From Rebecca billardiae RCC1528 (Eukaryota > Haptophyta): a stretch of DNA of 64,000 nt. The notes below the pieces were generated by a model. It was not told where the DNA came from. It searched no databases and worked only from the letters and a program-made list of their open reading frames with translations. Location: positions 3,472,001-3,536,000 of the forward strand of contig OZ251224.1 of the NCBI GenBank assembly GCA_965240325.2, given 5' to 3'. Shown here piece by piece: positions 10,701 to 21,899 of the stretch (its first letter is position 1; each line of letters begins with the position of its first letter). The translations under genes and the position numbers were made by a program.

Positions 10701-13700
10701 GCCCGTCGGCCTCGAGATGCCGCTGCGCCGCTACCTCGACACGTACCTCAAGGCGCCGCCGGCCGACCGCGCGCAGACCGCCGAGGTCGCCGCGCGCGTG
10801 ACCGCGCTGTGCGACGAGTTCCTCGAGACGCTGCCGGCGGGCGAGCCGCGCGAGTCGAAGCGCACCGTGCTCGCGCCGATCTACGCCATCGCCACCGAGT
10901 TCGCCGACGGCCAGCGCGCCCACGCCCTCCGGCTGTGGACGGCGCTGCTGCAGCGGTTTGCCGACGTCGAGAGCGAGTTTGTCGGCAAGTCGACCGATCA
11001 GGCGGTGCTCGAGCTCACCAAGGCGAACAAGGACTCGCTCGCGAACGTGGTGGCGCCGGTGCAGGCGCACCTCTCGCTGCGCACGCGCACCACGCTCGTC
11101 CTCTCGCTCCTCCGCTCGCTCGCCTCCTTCCCCAAGACCTTCGACGTCGAGGCGCTCCGCGACCTGCCGTCCGACCTGCAGCAGGTGCTGCAGCGCATCG
11201 CCGGCTTCAACGACCGCAAGTACATTGAGATCGAGCTCGCGTGCAAGAACTTCCTCGACATGAAGGCGGCGAAGCCCGTGGCGGAGCGGATCGCGGACCT
11301 GCGCGCCGCGCTGCTCAAGCTCGGCCCCGAGACCCTCGCGCAGGAGCCCACCCTCTCCGCCACCATGCTCACCCAGCTCTTTGCCGACGCGGACGACAAG
11401 GTCGCGCTCGCCGCCAAGGAGGCCTACGTGCGCCGCATCTACATGGCGTACGACATCATCTCGCTCTCGTCGGAGAAGGCGGCGGACGGCACGATGCTCA
11501 CCGAGTGGGAGTTCGAGTCGGGCGACAACACGCCCGACGGCCAGAGCTACCCGCGGCGCTACGGCCTCTCCGCCTCCGTGCCCGAGCTCGCCTCGTTCGC
11601 GTCGAAGCTCGACGACGTGCTCGGTCGCTACAGCCCGCCCGCTGCGACGCTCGAGTCGGGCGCGCCCGTCAACGTGCTGCACATCGCGGTGTCGCCGTCG
11701 GAGGCGCTGAGCGCGGACGAGCTGGCGGCGAGCGTCGCGCCGATCATCGCGGGCAAGGCCGAGGCGCTGCGCGCCAAGGGCGTGCGCACGCTCTCCGTCC
11801 TCGTCCCGACGAAGGAGGGCACCCCGCTCACGCTCGCCTTCTCCGAGTGCCAGGGCTACGCCGAGGACACGCTGCGCCGCGGCTTCTACCCGACGCTGCA
11901 CCACTACCTCGAGGTGGGCCGGCTGGAGAACTTCGAGCTGCAGCGGCTCTTCTCGCGCGGCGACGACGCGCAGGTGCTGCTCGCGACCGAGAAGGTCGAC
12001 GCCAACGCGCCGCCCAAGCGCAAGGGCGCGCCCGCGCCGACGCTGTATGTGCGCAGCACCACTTTTACCAAGGAGAAGCTCGTCGAGGCGGCGCCTCGGC
12101 TGCTGCAGGAGGCGCTGGACAACGTGGAGCTCGCGCGGCTGGACAAGCGCGTGCTGCCCACCTCGTCCGCGCGCATCTTCCTCCACGTCGTCCCCGCCTT
12201 CGACTCGCCGCCCGAGCTCCTCGTCAACAACTTTGAGACGACGATGAAGACGGCCCTCGCCGCGGCGGCGCCGCGGCTGCTCAAGCTGAGCATCGACGAG
12301 ATCGAGGTCAAGATCCACTGCAACATGGAGGGGCAGCAGAAGCGGCAGGGCGTGCGGCTGATGGCCTCCTCGCTCGAGGGCGCGTGGCTCCGCACCGACG
12401 GCTACCTCGAGTACCTCGACCCGGTCACCGGCATCGGCTCAACCTTCTGCACGATCTCAAAGGCGAGCGGCGCCGACCCCGAGGTGTGTATGCTGCAGCC
12501 GTACCGTGCGGACAACTCGCTCGACGCGAAGCGCGCGACCGCGCGGCGGATCGGCACGACGTACGCGTACGACTTCCTCGGCCTGCTCGAGAAGGCGCTG
12601 ATCGCCGAGTGGACCGCGCACCTCGCCGAGGTGCCCGGCGCCGGCGCGATGCCGGAGGGCGTCCTCGCGTCGACCGAGCTCGCCCTCTCTGCCGACGGCT
12701 CACGCGTGCAGCCGATCGACCGCCTCGTCGGCACCAACGACGTGGGCATGGTCGCGTGGGACTGCACGATCAAGACGCCCGAGTACCCGGAGGGCCGGCC
12801 GCTCGTCATCGTCGCGAACGACTGCACCTTCATGTCCGGCTCGTTCGGCGTGAAGGAGGACGACGTCTTCCAGAAGGTCTCGGAGTTTGCGCGCGAGCGC
12901 GGCGTGCCGCGGCTGCACCTCGCGTCCAACTCTGGCGCGCGCATCGGGCTGGCCGACGAGGTGAAGCCGCTGTTCAACGTGGCGTTCAAGGACCCGTCGA
13001 ACCCGGCGGCGGGGTTCGACTACCTCTACCTCACCGAGGCCGACTACACCGCGCTCGGCGACGGCGTCGTCGGCGCGGAGCGCGTCGACGCGGGCGGCGA
13101 CGTCCGGTACAAGCTGGACTGCGTGATTGGCAAGCAGGATGGGCTGGGCGTCGAGAACCTGCGCGGCTCGGGCATGATCGCGGGCGAGACGTCGAGGGCG
13201 TACGAGGAGATCTTCACGCTCTCGTACGTGACCGGCCGCTCCGTCGGGATCGGCGCGTACCTCAACCGCCTCGGCCAGCGCGTCATCCAGAAAGCCGTCG
13301 GCCCAATCATCCTCACAGGCTTCTCGGCGCTCAACAAGCTGCTCGGCCGTGACGTGTACGAGTCACAGGACCAGCTGGGCGGGCCGCAGATCATGGGGCC
13401 GAACGGCGTGGCGCATCTCGGCGTGGACGACGACCAGGCGGCGATGGAGGCGATCGTGCGCTGGCTCTCGTACACGCCGGCCACCGTCGACGAGTTCTCG
13501 CGCGCGCGCGCCACCGCCGACCCGATCGACCGGCCAGTCGAGTTCAAGCCGACGCCGACGCCGTACGACCCTCGTCACTTCATCGCCGGCACCGTGGACT
13601 CGGACGGGCGCGCGCTCAGCGGCTTCTTCGACGCGGGCTCGTGGACCGAGTCGCTCGCCGAGTGGGGCAAGTCCGTCGTCGTCGGCCGCGCGCGGCTCGG

Positions 13701-15252
13701 CGGCCAGCCCGTCGGCGTGATCGCCGTCGAGACGCGTCTCACTGAGACTCGGATCCCGGCCGACCCGGCCAACCCGGCGTCGTCTGAGACCGTCCTGCAG
13801 CAGGCGGGCCAGGTGTGGTTCCCGGACTCGGCGTTCAAGACGGCGCAGGCGCTCAACGACTTCAACTACGGCGAGCGCCTCCCCGTCTTCATCTTCGCCA
13901 ACTGGCGCGGCTTCTCGGGCGGCACGCGCGACATGTTTGGCGAAGTGCTCAAATACGGCGCGTACATCGTGGACGCGCTGCGGAAGCACGAGGTGCGGAG
14001 CGGCGTGGGGCGCGCGCTGGCAGCCTTGCGCGCGCCGCGCGCGGCGGCGCGGGGCGTGGCGGCCGGGCGGGCGGCGAATGGGGCGGCGGCGGTGCACCCG
14101 CGCGGCTTCCGGGCGGTGCGGCGGCGGCGGGGAGGCCTGTGCGCGCGCACAAACCGGCGCTCGCTCACCCCGCCGCCTTCGCGCCCGCGCCCGCGCCCGC
14201 ACCCTCGCCCGCGCAGGCGCCCGTCTTCGTCTACATCCCTCCGTGCGGCGAGCTGCGCGGCGGCTCGTGGGTGGTCGTCGACCCGACGATCAACGCGGAG
14301 CAGATGGAGATGTACGCCGAGACCAACAGCCGCGGAGGCATCCTCGAGCCGCCGGGCATCTGCGACATCAAGTTTCGTCAGCCGGACCTCATCAAGCTGA
14401 TGGGCCGCAACGACCCGACCATCATGCAGCTGAGCACGCAGCTCAAGTCGGCGTCCGACCCGTCGGACGTCGACGCGCTCAACGCGCAGATCGACGCGCG
14501 GCAGCAGCTGCTCCTCCCGCTGTACATGCAGATTGCGTACGAGTTTGCCGACCTGCACGACCGGCCGGGCCGGATGAAGGCGAAGGGCGTCATCCGCGAC
14601 GTGGTCGAGTGGAGCAGCTCGCGCGCCTACTTCTACTGGTGCGCGCGCAGCTGCGCGCGCGGCGCTGCGCGTTGCGCGAGCGAGCGCGCGCGCTCGCGCG
14701 CGCGCCCGGGGCAGGGTGGGCGCGCGAAGACGGGCGCGAAGAGGGGCGCTGCTGACGCCCCCGCGCCGCGCGATCCCCGTGCCGCGCGCCGCGAGCAGGC
14801 GGCTGCAGCGCCGCCTTGCCGAGGGCAAGGTCCAGAAGGCAGTCTCGCGCATGTCGGGCCGCGACATGCCGCGCGACGCGGTGCGCGCACGCGCGCACCG
14901 CGCCGCGCGACGCGAGCGCGGAGCGCTGCGGCTCGCGCGCGCGAGCGACGCGCCGAGCGCCCCTGCCCTCCCCCACGGCTTGCACGCGGCCGCTCACCGC
15001 CTCCCGCGCGCGCGCCGCGCGCGCTCGCAGGTCGTCGCCAAGCTGCAGGAGCTGGCCGGCTCAAAGGGCGTCGCCTGGGACGACGACAAGGCGGTGACGG
15101 CCTTCCTGCAGGAGAGCGCGGACGCGGTCGACGCGGCGACGCGCGAGCTCGCGTTCGGCGCGGTGAGCGAGCAGCTCGAGACGCTGATCGCGCCGCTCGA
15201 CAGCACGCAGCGCGCGGAGCTGCTCGCCTTCCTCTCCTCCAAGGCGAAGTAA
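7709..15252 (+). CDS. ACC1: Plastid multidomain (homomeric) acetyl-CoA carboxylase
   Basis: Five exons: 7709-7999, 8326-13992, 14217-14638, 14799-14880 and 15031-15252, giving 2227 residues. Donors are GTGTGC, GTGCGG, GTGCGC and GTGCGC. It makes malonyl-CoA for fatty acid synthesis. Exon 1 encodes a leader (MMRVALLLSALACAHSLVSP...ATAFAPT), resembling a signal peptide plus a Phe-containing plastid transit motif. Biotin carboxylase follows (VIRKVLIANNGMASLK, GGGGKGIRKA near residue 296, LNPRLQVEHPVTE). The biotinyl lysine is in EAMKM, residue 769. After the long central domain comes the carboxyltransferase (YDFLGL near 1507, SNSGARIGLADE, GGTRDMF, ELRGGSWVVVDPTIN). The splice joins restore family sequence exactly (KHE-APVFVYIPP, FYW-RLQRRLAEG). 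Exon 2 is one uninterrupted stretch of 1889 codons. All catalytic regions appear intact. Confidence 0.97.
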
Positions 15253-15928
15253 GCGGCGGCCGAGTGCGCGCTCAGCGCCGCTGCAAGCTGGCTCGCGCGC
15301 GGCGAGCTCGGTGCCCAGCGGCCGCTGAGCGCGGCCGGCGGCGTGCTCCGCTGCGCGAGCGCGTCGGCGTCCGGACTCGCTGCTGCCTTCCATGACCATG
15401 CCCCCGGTGACGCACACGGCCGGCAGCGTCGCGCTCGCGCTCCGGCGGCTCCTCGAGCCACAGGATACATGCCGGGAGCTACGACGACGACTCCTCATTG
15501 CCACGGCGCAGACGTGAGAGTCGTGAGACGAGGCGGCGCTGTGCGACGTCAACTCTGGCCGCGCGTCTTCTTACTTCCTCCTCGACGACAGACCTCGACT
15601 GACGATGATGACTACGATGAGTAACGATGACGATGACGACGATGCTGCGCGATGGTGCCATGATTCTGATGACCATATGCGGCAGTACATGCATGAGAAT
15701 ATGATGAGTAAAGTACGATCTGCTGAATGCTGATCGCCATCATGGCGGCGCGATGATCGCGTCAAATAATCTTCGTCATCATCATCACAGATCCGACGGC
15801 GCGATCTCACATCAGATGATATGATTTAGACAGGTTGCACGGAAAAATGACCGCCCGCGACTGACAGATGTTACATTCACAGTGGACGCGACCTGTCCAC
15901 CCGTCTTTCGGTACATCGCGCCCGTCCC
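15253..15928. other. Intergenic, no gene seen
   Basis: This lies downstream of the carboxylase gene. GC-rich to about 15470, then a stretch rich in GATGAC/GACGAT-type repeats (about 15590-15650) and lower-GC DNA to 15850. No protein-like frame was found on either strand. Confidence 0.45.
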
Positions 15929-16736
15929 ATGGCGGCCGGCGCGTGGCGCGAGTGCTTGGAAACGGAGGAGCACACGAAGGTCGTCCGTTTCCGACCTTCG
16001 CGGCCACGGCCCGCCTCCCCGTTCGCGCGCAATCGGTACCACAGTCTGGTGCCCAGTTCCTCTCACTCCCGCGTCGGCAGTGGCGCGAAGCCGAAGCGCA
16101 TCGGGAAGAAGCACAAGGTGACCTGGACACAGGTGGTAGATAGAGCCTTCAAGGAGGCTGCCGTCGCGAACGAGCAGGATGCGCCGGTTGTGGTATGCGC
16201 GTGCACCCTTGCACGAACGTGTGCTGGTCTCCTGCTGCACTGCTCATACCGTACGCACGACGGCGCGCAAGCGTGCGCACGCGCTCAGGTGGCTCTGACC
16301 ACACGCGCGAGTGCTTGTGAAGCTCGCCTCACGAGGCCTTCGTAGAAGAAGGCGGGCAACCGGAGTGCGCTAAGGAAGCAGAAGACGATGCTCGCCAAAG
16401 TCGTCCAGCGCGCGAGGGCGAAGCTTGCTACGGCGCGCGCGGCCTCTGTTGTTGCAGCTCTGGCCGCTGCTCCGGCCGTGAAGGCGTCTGGCACGGGGTC
16501 CTCGGACAAGCAGGCGAACGGTGGGCAGTCGGCCTTTGCCGCCGGAAAGAAGTATCGGAAACGCACACATTTGATCGTGCGCGTGGTGCGCTCGCGCGCC
16601 GTGACGCAGCAAGCAGGCGATCCTTGACAAGCGCCTCGCTGACGCTCAGCAGGCCGAGGCGACGAGCGCGGCGCTCGCCCCACGCCGACAGGCACGCCCT
16701 GAGCGAGGGGGAAGGCACCTTTGGAGACAGCACTAG
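15929..16736 (+). CDS. Tentative multi-exon, Lys/Arg/Ala-rich protein of unknown function
   Basis: Proposed exons are 15929-16192, 16346-16576 and 16617-16736 (204 residues), starting at ATG 15929. The first splice is well supported: donor GTATGC after a Val codon, acceptor TTCGTAG before AAGAAGGCG, phase 0. The second (40-bp intron) is a guess. The product is basic, with KPKRIGKKHKVTWTQVVDRA, then a helical segment RSALRKQKTMLAKVVQRARA, an Ala-rich region and ILDKRLADAQQAEATSAAL. It could be a nucleolar or chromatin protein, but I recognise no domain. Codon-like fragments continue to about 17300 (SLVVDDFFFNPVARAR near 16970, LIPDDDEELRAVATSVARMV near 17220), so the gene may be longer than drawn. 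Confidence 0.4.
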
Positions 16737-17956
16737 GCACTCGACGTTGAGTATGTCATTGATCGCGCGCGTGTGTGATCGATCACGGCAGCATGACTAA
16801 GTCGCGCGAGGTGTAGTAGGCGGTAGCGCGCCTCTTCGCCGCATCATCTGCAGCTGACTAGTGACTGGCGTGCACCCGCCAGCTCGCTCACGTTGCGCGC
16901 GGCAGCGGTCGGCTTCCACCCTGTTCGCACAGCGCGGCAGCGGCTGCACCGCCCGTTCCGCTGGACGCCGGCTCGCTCGTCGTTGACGACTTCTTCTTCA
17001 ACCCGGTCGCGCGGGCGCGGTGATGGTACACTCCGGCAGGCAGAGTGCGGCGCGCTGTCTGATGCTCTATGCGTGCGCGTGGCTTTCTGCACGACGTCGA
17101 CTCAGCGGCTGCTACGTGTGGCATCCAGCTCGAGGCGGAGGTCGCCAGGGCTCGCCCAAGGTCGAGACTGTCCTGCGTGTGATAGATCGCCGAGGTGCGG
17201 CCGCAGGGTGCTCGCTGGCTGATTCCTGACGATGACGAGGAGTTGCGCGCCGTCGCAACCTCCGTCGCACGTATGGTGCCGACCGAGTCGAGCGGATGAC
17301 GCTCGTGGCGGCTGCTCTTCAAATGACGCGGTCGGGCCCTTGGCGAGCTCGGGAAGAGGGCTCGGTCTGCTACATGTGCGTCAGTAGTCGCGTCCCAAAC
17401 CGTGCGCAAGACCCGTTGAGTCGTCCATAGCGCGGCAGCACGGCCGCACCAGCGAGGGGGCACCGTGGGCGGGCAGCCATGCTCCGAAGGGCCGAAATGT
17501 AACACCAAGGTCACTTTCCCGTGCAACCTGTCTTTATTGATTAGGCTAATATGATCATTACGCGCGCCATCTCTTTCCCCGGGCCCCGCGAACGGGGAGT
17601 ACGACGTTATACGAGTACGGGGACGCGGGGACGCCACTGAGATGCCAAAGATCCGCGCCGCCCGACAACTGCTCCTAGGTCGTAGTGATCCGACGGCTCG
17701 ACGAGTGATCGAGTGATCCGCACGACGGGCGGCGTCGCCTGCAACTGATCACGGCCGCTCTCCTGGCCCGGTGCTCAGGAGACACGGGAGTCAGGAGCCG
17801 GAGGCGCACTCGCTTTAAGATCGGGATGATGCGTCGTGATGTCCTGCAGCGGTTGTCACCGCCTAGTTATTAGCGCTACAGGTCTGCCCCAGCGGTTGCG
17901 CAACTGCTCTCCACATCTCTCGACGTACAGAGTGGCGCCGCCGGTCCGCGTTGCTC

Positions 17957-18292
17957 GACTGGATCTGCGCACCGGGCCTCACCTGCAAGTGTTTGTAACG
18001 GCCGTCCACCAGCCCTACACTCTACAGCCCGGGGCCCAGTGGGAGCACGCGCTTGATGCGTGCCCTGCGCGGTTTTCACCTGGCTGCCTGCCCCTGCTGC
18101 TGCAACTCTCGACGGCGGTGCGCAGATCAGTGTTAGTGTACTGTAGCTTGACTGGATCTGCGCCCCGGGCCTCGCCTGCAACTGTTTATTTATACGGCCG
18201 TCCACCAGCCCTACAGCCCTACACGGTCCGAGGCTCAGTCAGTCTAGACAGTATAGGGGCGCGCGCTTGATGCGTGCCCTGCGCAGTTGTCA
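17957..18292. repeat. Two imperfect direct repeats, period 193 bp
   Basis: Unit 1 (17957-18078) and unit 2 (18150-18292) both begin GACTGGATCTGCGC, then have CGGGCCTC, CCTGCAA and ACGGCCGTCCACCAGCCCTA. Both end CGCGCTTGATGCGTGCCCTG. They differ by substitutions and a few insertions and have no open reading frame in common. Confidence 0.8.
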
Positions 18293-19212
18293 ACGCAGGC
18301 TGCACCCGCCCCAGCGTCCGCAGCACTCGGGACCGTGGCACCGCAGCTGCCTTGACGACCAGCTGTCGTGACGCCGGCTGCCAGCTAACCAATCTGATGA
18401 GTTCATTAATTAAGTCCTCACTGGCACGCGCGCACGGCCGTCGTCTCTGCAGCCAGTGCCGCCGAGTCTGCAGCGCTGTCCGCACCACGGCTCTCAACGT
18501 CTGAAGGTGGTCGTGAAGCTGCCGCCGGCGTGCAGCGGCGGCTGCAACTCACTCTCCCACTTCGGAAAGGAAGCCATGGCGGGCGTGAATGCCCGTCCCA
18601 CCACGATCCAAGGCGCGTGTGGCACGTCCGGGACCGGGGGGCATGCCACACGCCGGTCGGCGTCGGCGTACGAGCATGTGGGCATGCGTGACAGCTTCCT
18701 TTCCGACTTTTCGACCACTCTCACGTCCACGTCTACGTCCTCGTGCGGGCGGCGCGCGCGTGAGGCTCGCATGGGAAGAATGGGTAAGTAGGGACCAGGA
18801 TCACCCTTCTGACGGCCATGCCGACCTCTTTAGTATGCCTTGCGACGGTGCAGGCCAGTCAATGTTCCGTCTGACCCCACACACCGTAAGTCTGACGATC
18901 AATGTTGACTGCGCGGTAGTCGTGCGACCGCCGCCCGACACTGTTGGCACCGTGCGAATACGTGTGCAGCGTGTGCGCGCCTGTCAACGGCGAGGCGATC
19001 ATCAACCGACATGGCTAGCGAGCTGATCAGGACTAGTACCAACCTTGTCTGGGACCACGCCACGCGATTTGGCGACCTCGCCACCGCTCAATGCCCGTCC
19101 AGAGGCACGGACGTGCCGCACTACCTGGCCAGCCACCGCCAAAGTGGGGCCCACCATTTGGACCCCCCTTACGAACGCACGGAAAGTCGTCCAACGGTCA
19201 TCGACGTCACAT

Positions 19213-19233
19213 CCCTAACCCTACCCCTAACCC
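19213..19233 (+). repeat. Short telomere-like tract
   Basis: The tract CCCTAACCCTACCCCTAACC is three degenerate CCCTAA units. It lies 70 bp upstream of the first Sel1-MYND start codon. It is too short to be a functional telomere and could be chance. Confidence 0.4.
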
Positions 19234-19299
19234 GGCTGCGGAGCGACGCTCGCCAGCGCTCCGTGCGCCTCGACGGGGAGCAACGAGTCGCCCGCACAG

Positions 19300-20898
19300 A
19301 TGGAGGAACCCAGCGCCGCGGTGAAGCTGCTTCGTCGCAGATCGGCGCGAGGTGATGCGCGAGCCACGTACCTCCTGGCGGATCGCCTCGCACACGGAGA
19401 CGGCGTCGCTCAGAACGAGTGTGAGGCGATGCGCCTGTTTAACATCGCCGCCGAGCGCGGGCTGGCGGACGCTCAGTTCAAGCTTGGCGAATGCCATGAT
19501 TGGGCCCGGTTTGGACTGGGTCAAAACGTCATCAAGGCCGTGCACTGGTATCAGCTGGCGGCCGAGCAGGGCAACGCGGATGCGCAGTGCAACCTGGGCT
19601 GGTGCTGCGAGAAGGGTGAGGGCGTGCCTCAGGACATGGCTGAGGCGGTGCGCTGGTACCGGCTGGCGGCCGAGCAGGGCCTCGCACGGGCGCAGTTCAA
19701 CCTGGGACTGTGCTACTATGAAGGCAAGGGCGTGCCGCAGGACTGGGCCGAGGCGGCGCGCTGGTACCGGCTGGCGGCCGAGCAGGGCGATGCAGATGCG
19801 CAGGTCAACCTGGGCGAGTGCTTCCAGAAGGGCGAGGGCGTGCCGCAGGACATGGCCGAAGGGGCGCGCTGGTACCGGCTGGCGGCTGAGCAGGGCGATG
19901 CAGATGCGCAGTTCAACCTGGGCGAGTGCTTCCAGAAGGGCGAGGGCGTGCCGCAGGACATGGCTGAAGGGGCGCGCTGGTACCGGCTGGCGGCTGAGCA
20001 GGGCGATGCAGATGCGCAGAGCAACCTGGGCTGGTGCTTCCAGAAGGGCGAGGGCGTGCCGCAGGACATGGCCGAAGGGGCGCGCTGGTACCGGCTGGTG
20101 GCTGAGCAGGGCGATGCAGATGCGCAGTTCAACCTGGGCGTGTGCTTCCAGAAGGGCGAGGGCGTGCCGCAGGACATGGCCGAAGGGGCGCGCTGGTACC
20201 GGCTGGCGGCTGAGCAGGGCAACGCAAATGCGCAGTTCAACCTGGGCGTGTGCTTCCAGAAGGGCGAGGGCGTGCCGCAGGACTGGGCGGAAGCGGTGCG
20301 GTGGTACCGGCTGGTGGCCGAGCAAGGAGCTGCCGATGCGCAGAACAGCCTAGGTGAGTGCTGCAAGAAAGGCGAGGGCGTACCGCAGGACTGGGCTGAG
20401 GCGGCGCGCTGGTACCGGCTGGCGGCTGAGCAGGATTACTCAGATGCGCAGTTCAACCTGGGCGAGCTCTGCGAGAAGGGCGAGGGCGTGCCGCAGGACA
20501 TGGCCGAGGCGGTGCGCTTGTACCGGCTGGCCGCTGATGGTGATCAGCCACTCGCTTATTACCGGCTTGGAAAACATACGCTGGCAGGCAAGGGCGTGGA
20601 GCGCGATGTGGTGGAGGGCGCGCGGCTGCTGCGCCGTGCGCACGAGCTCGACAGCACTCTCGACCCTTGTGAAGTGCTCGTCGCCGAGTATGCGGGGGAT
20701 CGCGATGTGGTGTCCAAGTGCTGCCTCGTGTGTGCCAAGACGGACCGTCGCACCTTGAAGAAGTGCGACCGGTGCCACGTGGCGGTGTTGTGCTCACATG
20801 GCCACCTGCGGCTGGCGTGGAAGGCGCACAAGCCGCACTGCAACGCATATGGCGGCAGAGACTGCACTCTGCCGCAGGCTTCCTCGGAGTCAATATGA
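19300..20898 (+). CDS. Sel1-like repeat protein with C-terminal MYND-type zinc finger (paralogue 1)
   Basis: 532 residues, one exon. The start MEEPSAAVKLLRRRSARGDA is shared with the paralogue at 26231. About eleven to twelve 36-residue Sel1 units follow, consensus LGxCxxKGEGVPQDxAEAxRWYRLAAEQGxADAQ, forming an alpha solenoid. Residues 474-514 form a MYND-like finger: CLVC, KKCDRC, VAVLC, then HGHLRLAWKAHKPHC. The usual Cys after the fifth ligand is replaced by His in this finger. Family knowledge: Sel1 solenoids are protein-protein adaptors (for example HRD1/SEL1L), and MYND fingers bind proline-rich peptides. The combination suggests an adaptor, but the target is unknown. No signal peptide or membrane segment is seen. 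Units 4-8 are nearly identical at DNA level, showing recent unit duplication. Confidence 0.9.
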   Translation: MEEPSAAVKLLRRRSARGDARATYLLADRLAHGDGVAQNECEAMRLFNIAAERGLADAQFKLGECHDWARFGLGQNVIKAVHWYQLAAEQGNADAQCNLGWCCEKGEGVPQDMAEAVRWYRLAAEQGLARAQFNLGLCYYEGKGVPQDWAEAARWYRLAAEQGDADAQVNLGECFQKGEGVPQDMAEGARWYRLAAEQGDADAQFNLGECFQKGEGVPQDMAEGARWYRLAAEQGDADAQSNLGWCFQKGEGVPQDMAEGARWYRLVAEQGDADAQFNLGVCFQKGEGVPQDMAEGARWYRLAAEQGNANAQFNLGVCFQKGEGVPQDWAEAVRWYRLVAEQGAADAQNSLGECCKKGEGVPQDWAEAARWYRLAAEQDYSDAQFNLGELCEKGEGVPQDMAEAVRLYRLAADGDQPLAYYRLGKHTLAGKGVERDVVEGARLLRRAHELDSTLDPCEVLVAEYAGDRDVVSKCCLVCAKTDRRTLKKCDRCHVAVLCSHGHLRLAWKAHKPHCNAYGGRDCTLPQASSESI

Positions 20899-21899
20899 CG
20901 ATCGGATGATGCATGATTGATGATGCCACGGTGATGAACCGACGAGATGATGCTGATGACGATAACAATAATAGGCTCCGGCTTCCGGGCCGTTCGGTCC
21001 ACCCCCCCAGTCCGGTCACTGGAGCGTTCCATCTTGTCTTCTTGACACTGCAATCGATCGATCGGCGGGATCGCGGCCGCTTCTGATGATCTATGATACA
21101 ATACCTTAGAACTACATCACACCCCAGGCGGTCCCTTGGACGATATTAGCTACGGCCAGACCCCGGACGATCATCAGCCACACCTCCAATATTAACTAAC
21201 ATCAGGTTCAGACGACTCTACTTTCTATAATAACTAAATACCCAGCCCGGGTATCATTTTCGCATATATGTATACAGGTGTCCGGAACGCTCCCGGACTG
21301 TGCTGAAATATGAGTAAGTAAGGGACGGGTAATTGCATAGTGAAAATAGAGTCTGAACCTATTGGGAGGTGGTCCGGATGCGACATTTCTCGCGTTGATG
21401 AAGTCGTCATAATCCGTCATTTAATTATTCATCATCATTATTCAATATATTCATCAATCGGTGGTCGTCGGAAGGGACTCTGCTGAGTGCTCGGTACTCC
21501 TGTAGCGGGTACTGCTGCACGGCCTCCCGGCTTATTCGGATGGTTGACTTCGGCTCGGGGCGAAGTAACGGAGCTGGGGGTGGTGGACCGGAGCCGGAGC
21601 CAATACGACTTATAGCGATGCGTGGTGGCGGACTGAGACTCTCACTGATGATCGACGACTCGGAGTAAATCTGCTGCGCCGGTTTGGATGACCGAGGGCC
21701 ACGCCGCCGCTCGATTCCAGTACCAGGACTGAGGAGTGTGTGTGAGGCCCGCGCCACGGACCCACGGGGCGGGCTGCGCTGCCAGCGCGTCGATCGCCGA
21801 CGACGTCACTCGCCGTCAGGGACACAGGCAGTACGTTACTCGTTAGTAATAGTCCGACGCCGACTCGAGACTCCGAGTAGCGGCGGCCCCGCCCGCCCG
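20899..21899. other. Intergenic, no gene seen
   Basis: About 1 kb of lower-GC DNA (for example 21080-21110 and 21415-21460) between the Sel1-MYND gene and a tentative minus-strand gene. No frame shows protein-like sequence. Confidence 0.45.

Larger units (their letters stand above)
16737..19299. other. Gene-poor, repeat-bearing intergenic region
   Basis: The first part (16900-17300, plus strand) holds short protein-like fragments that may be further exons of the preceding gene. From 17500 to 19300 I see no gene. It contains an imperfect direct repeat (17957 and 18150), lower-GC DNA and a short telomere-like run at 19213. The last 70 bp before 19300 resemble the 5' flank of the second Sel1-MYND gene. 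Confidence 0.45.

Noticed and set aside
7675-12318. Uninterrupted 1547-codon frame on the minus strand opposite acetyl-CoA carboxylase
   Set aside because: It is an antisense shadow: GC-rich third positions in the real gene remove stops on the other strand. The translation is an Arg/His/Leu/Val-rich string without domains.
16888-17637. 249-codon minus-strand frame
   Set aside because: Composition is Arg/Ser/Thr/His-rich without ordered segments, and the plus strand in the same place has better coding-like pieces.
19560-20520. 108-bp repeats as a minisatellite
   Set aside because: They encode the 36-residue Sel1 unit in an open frame.
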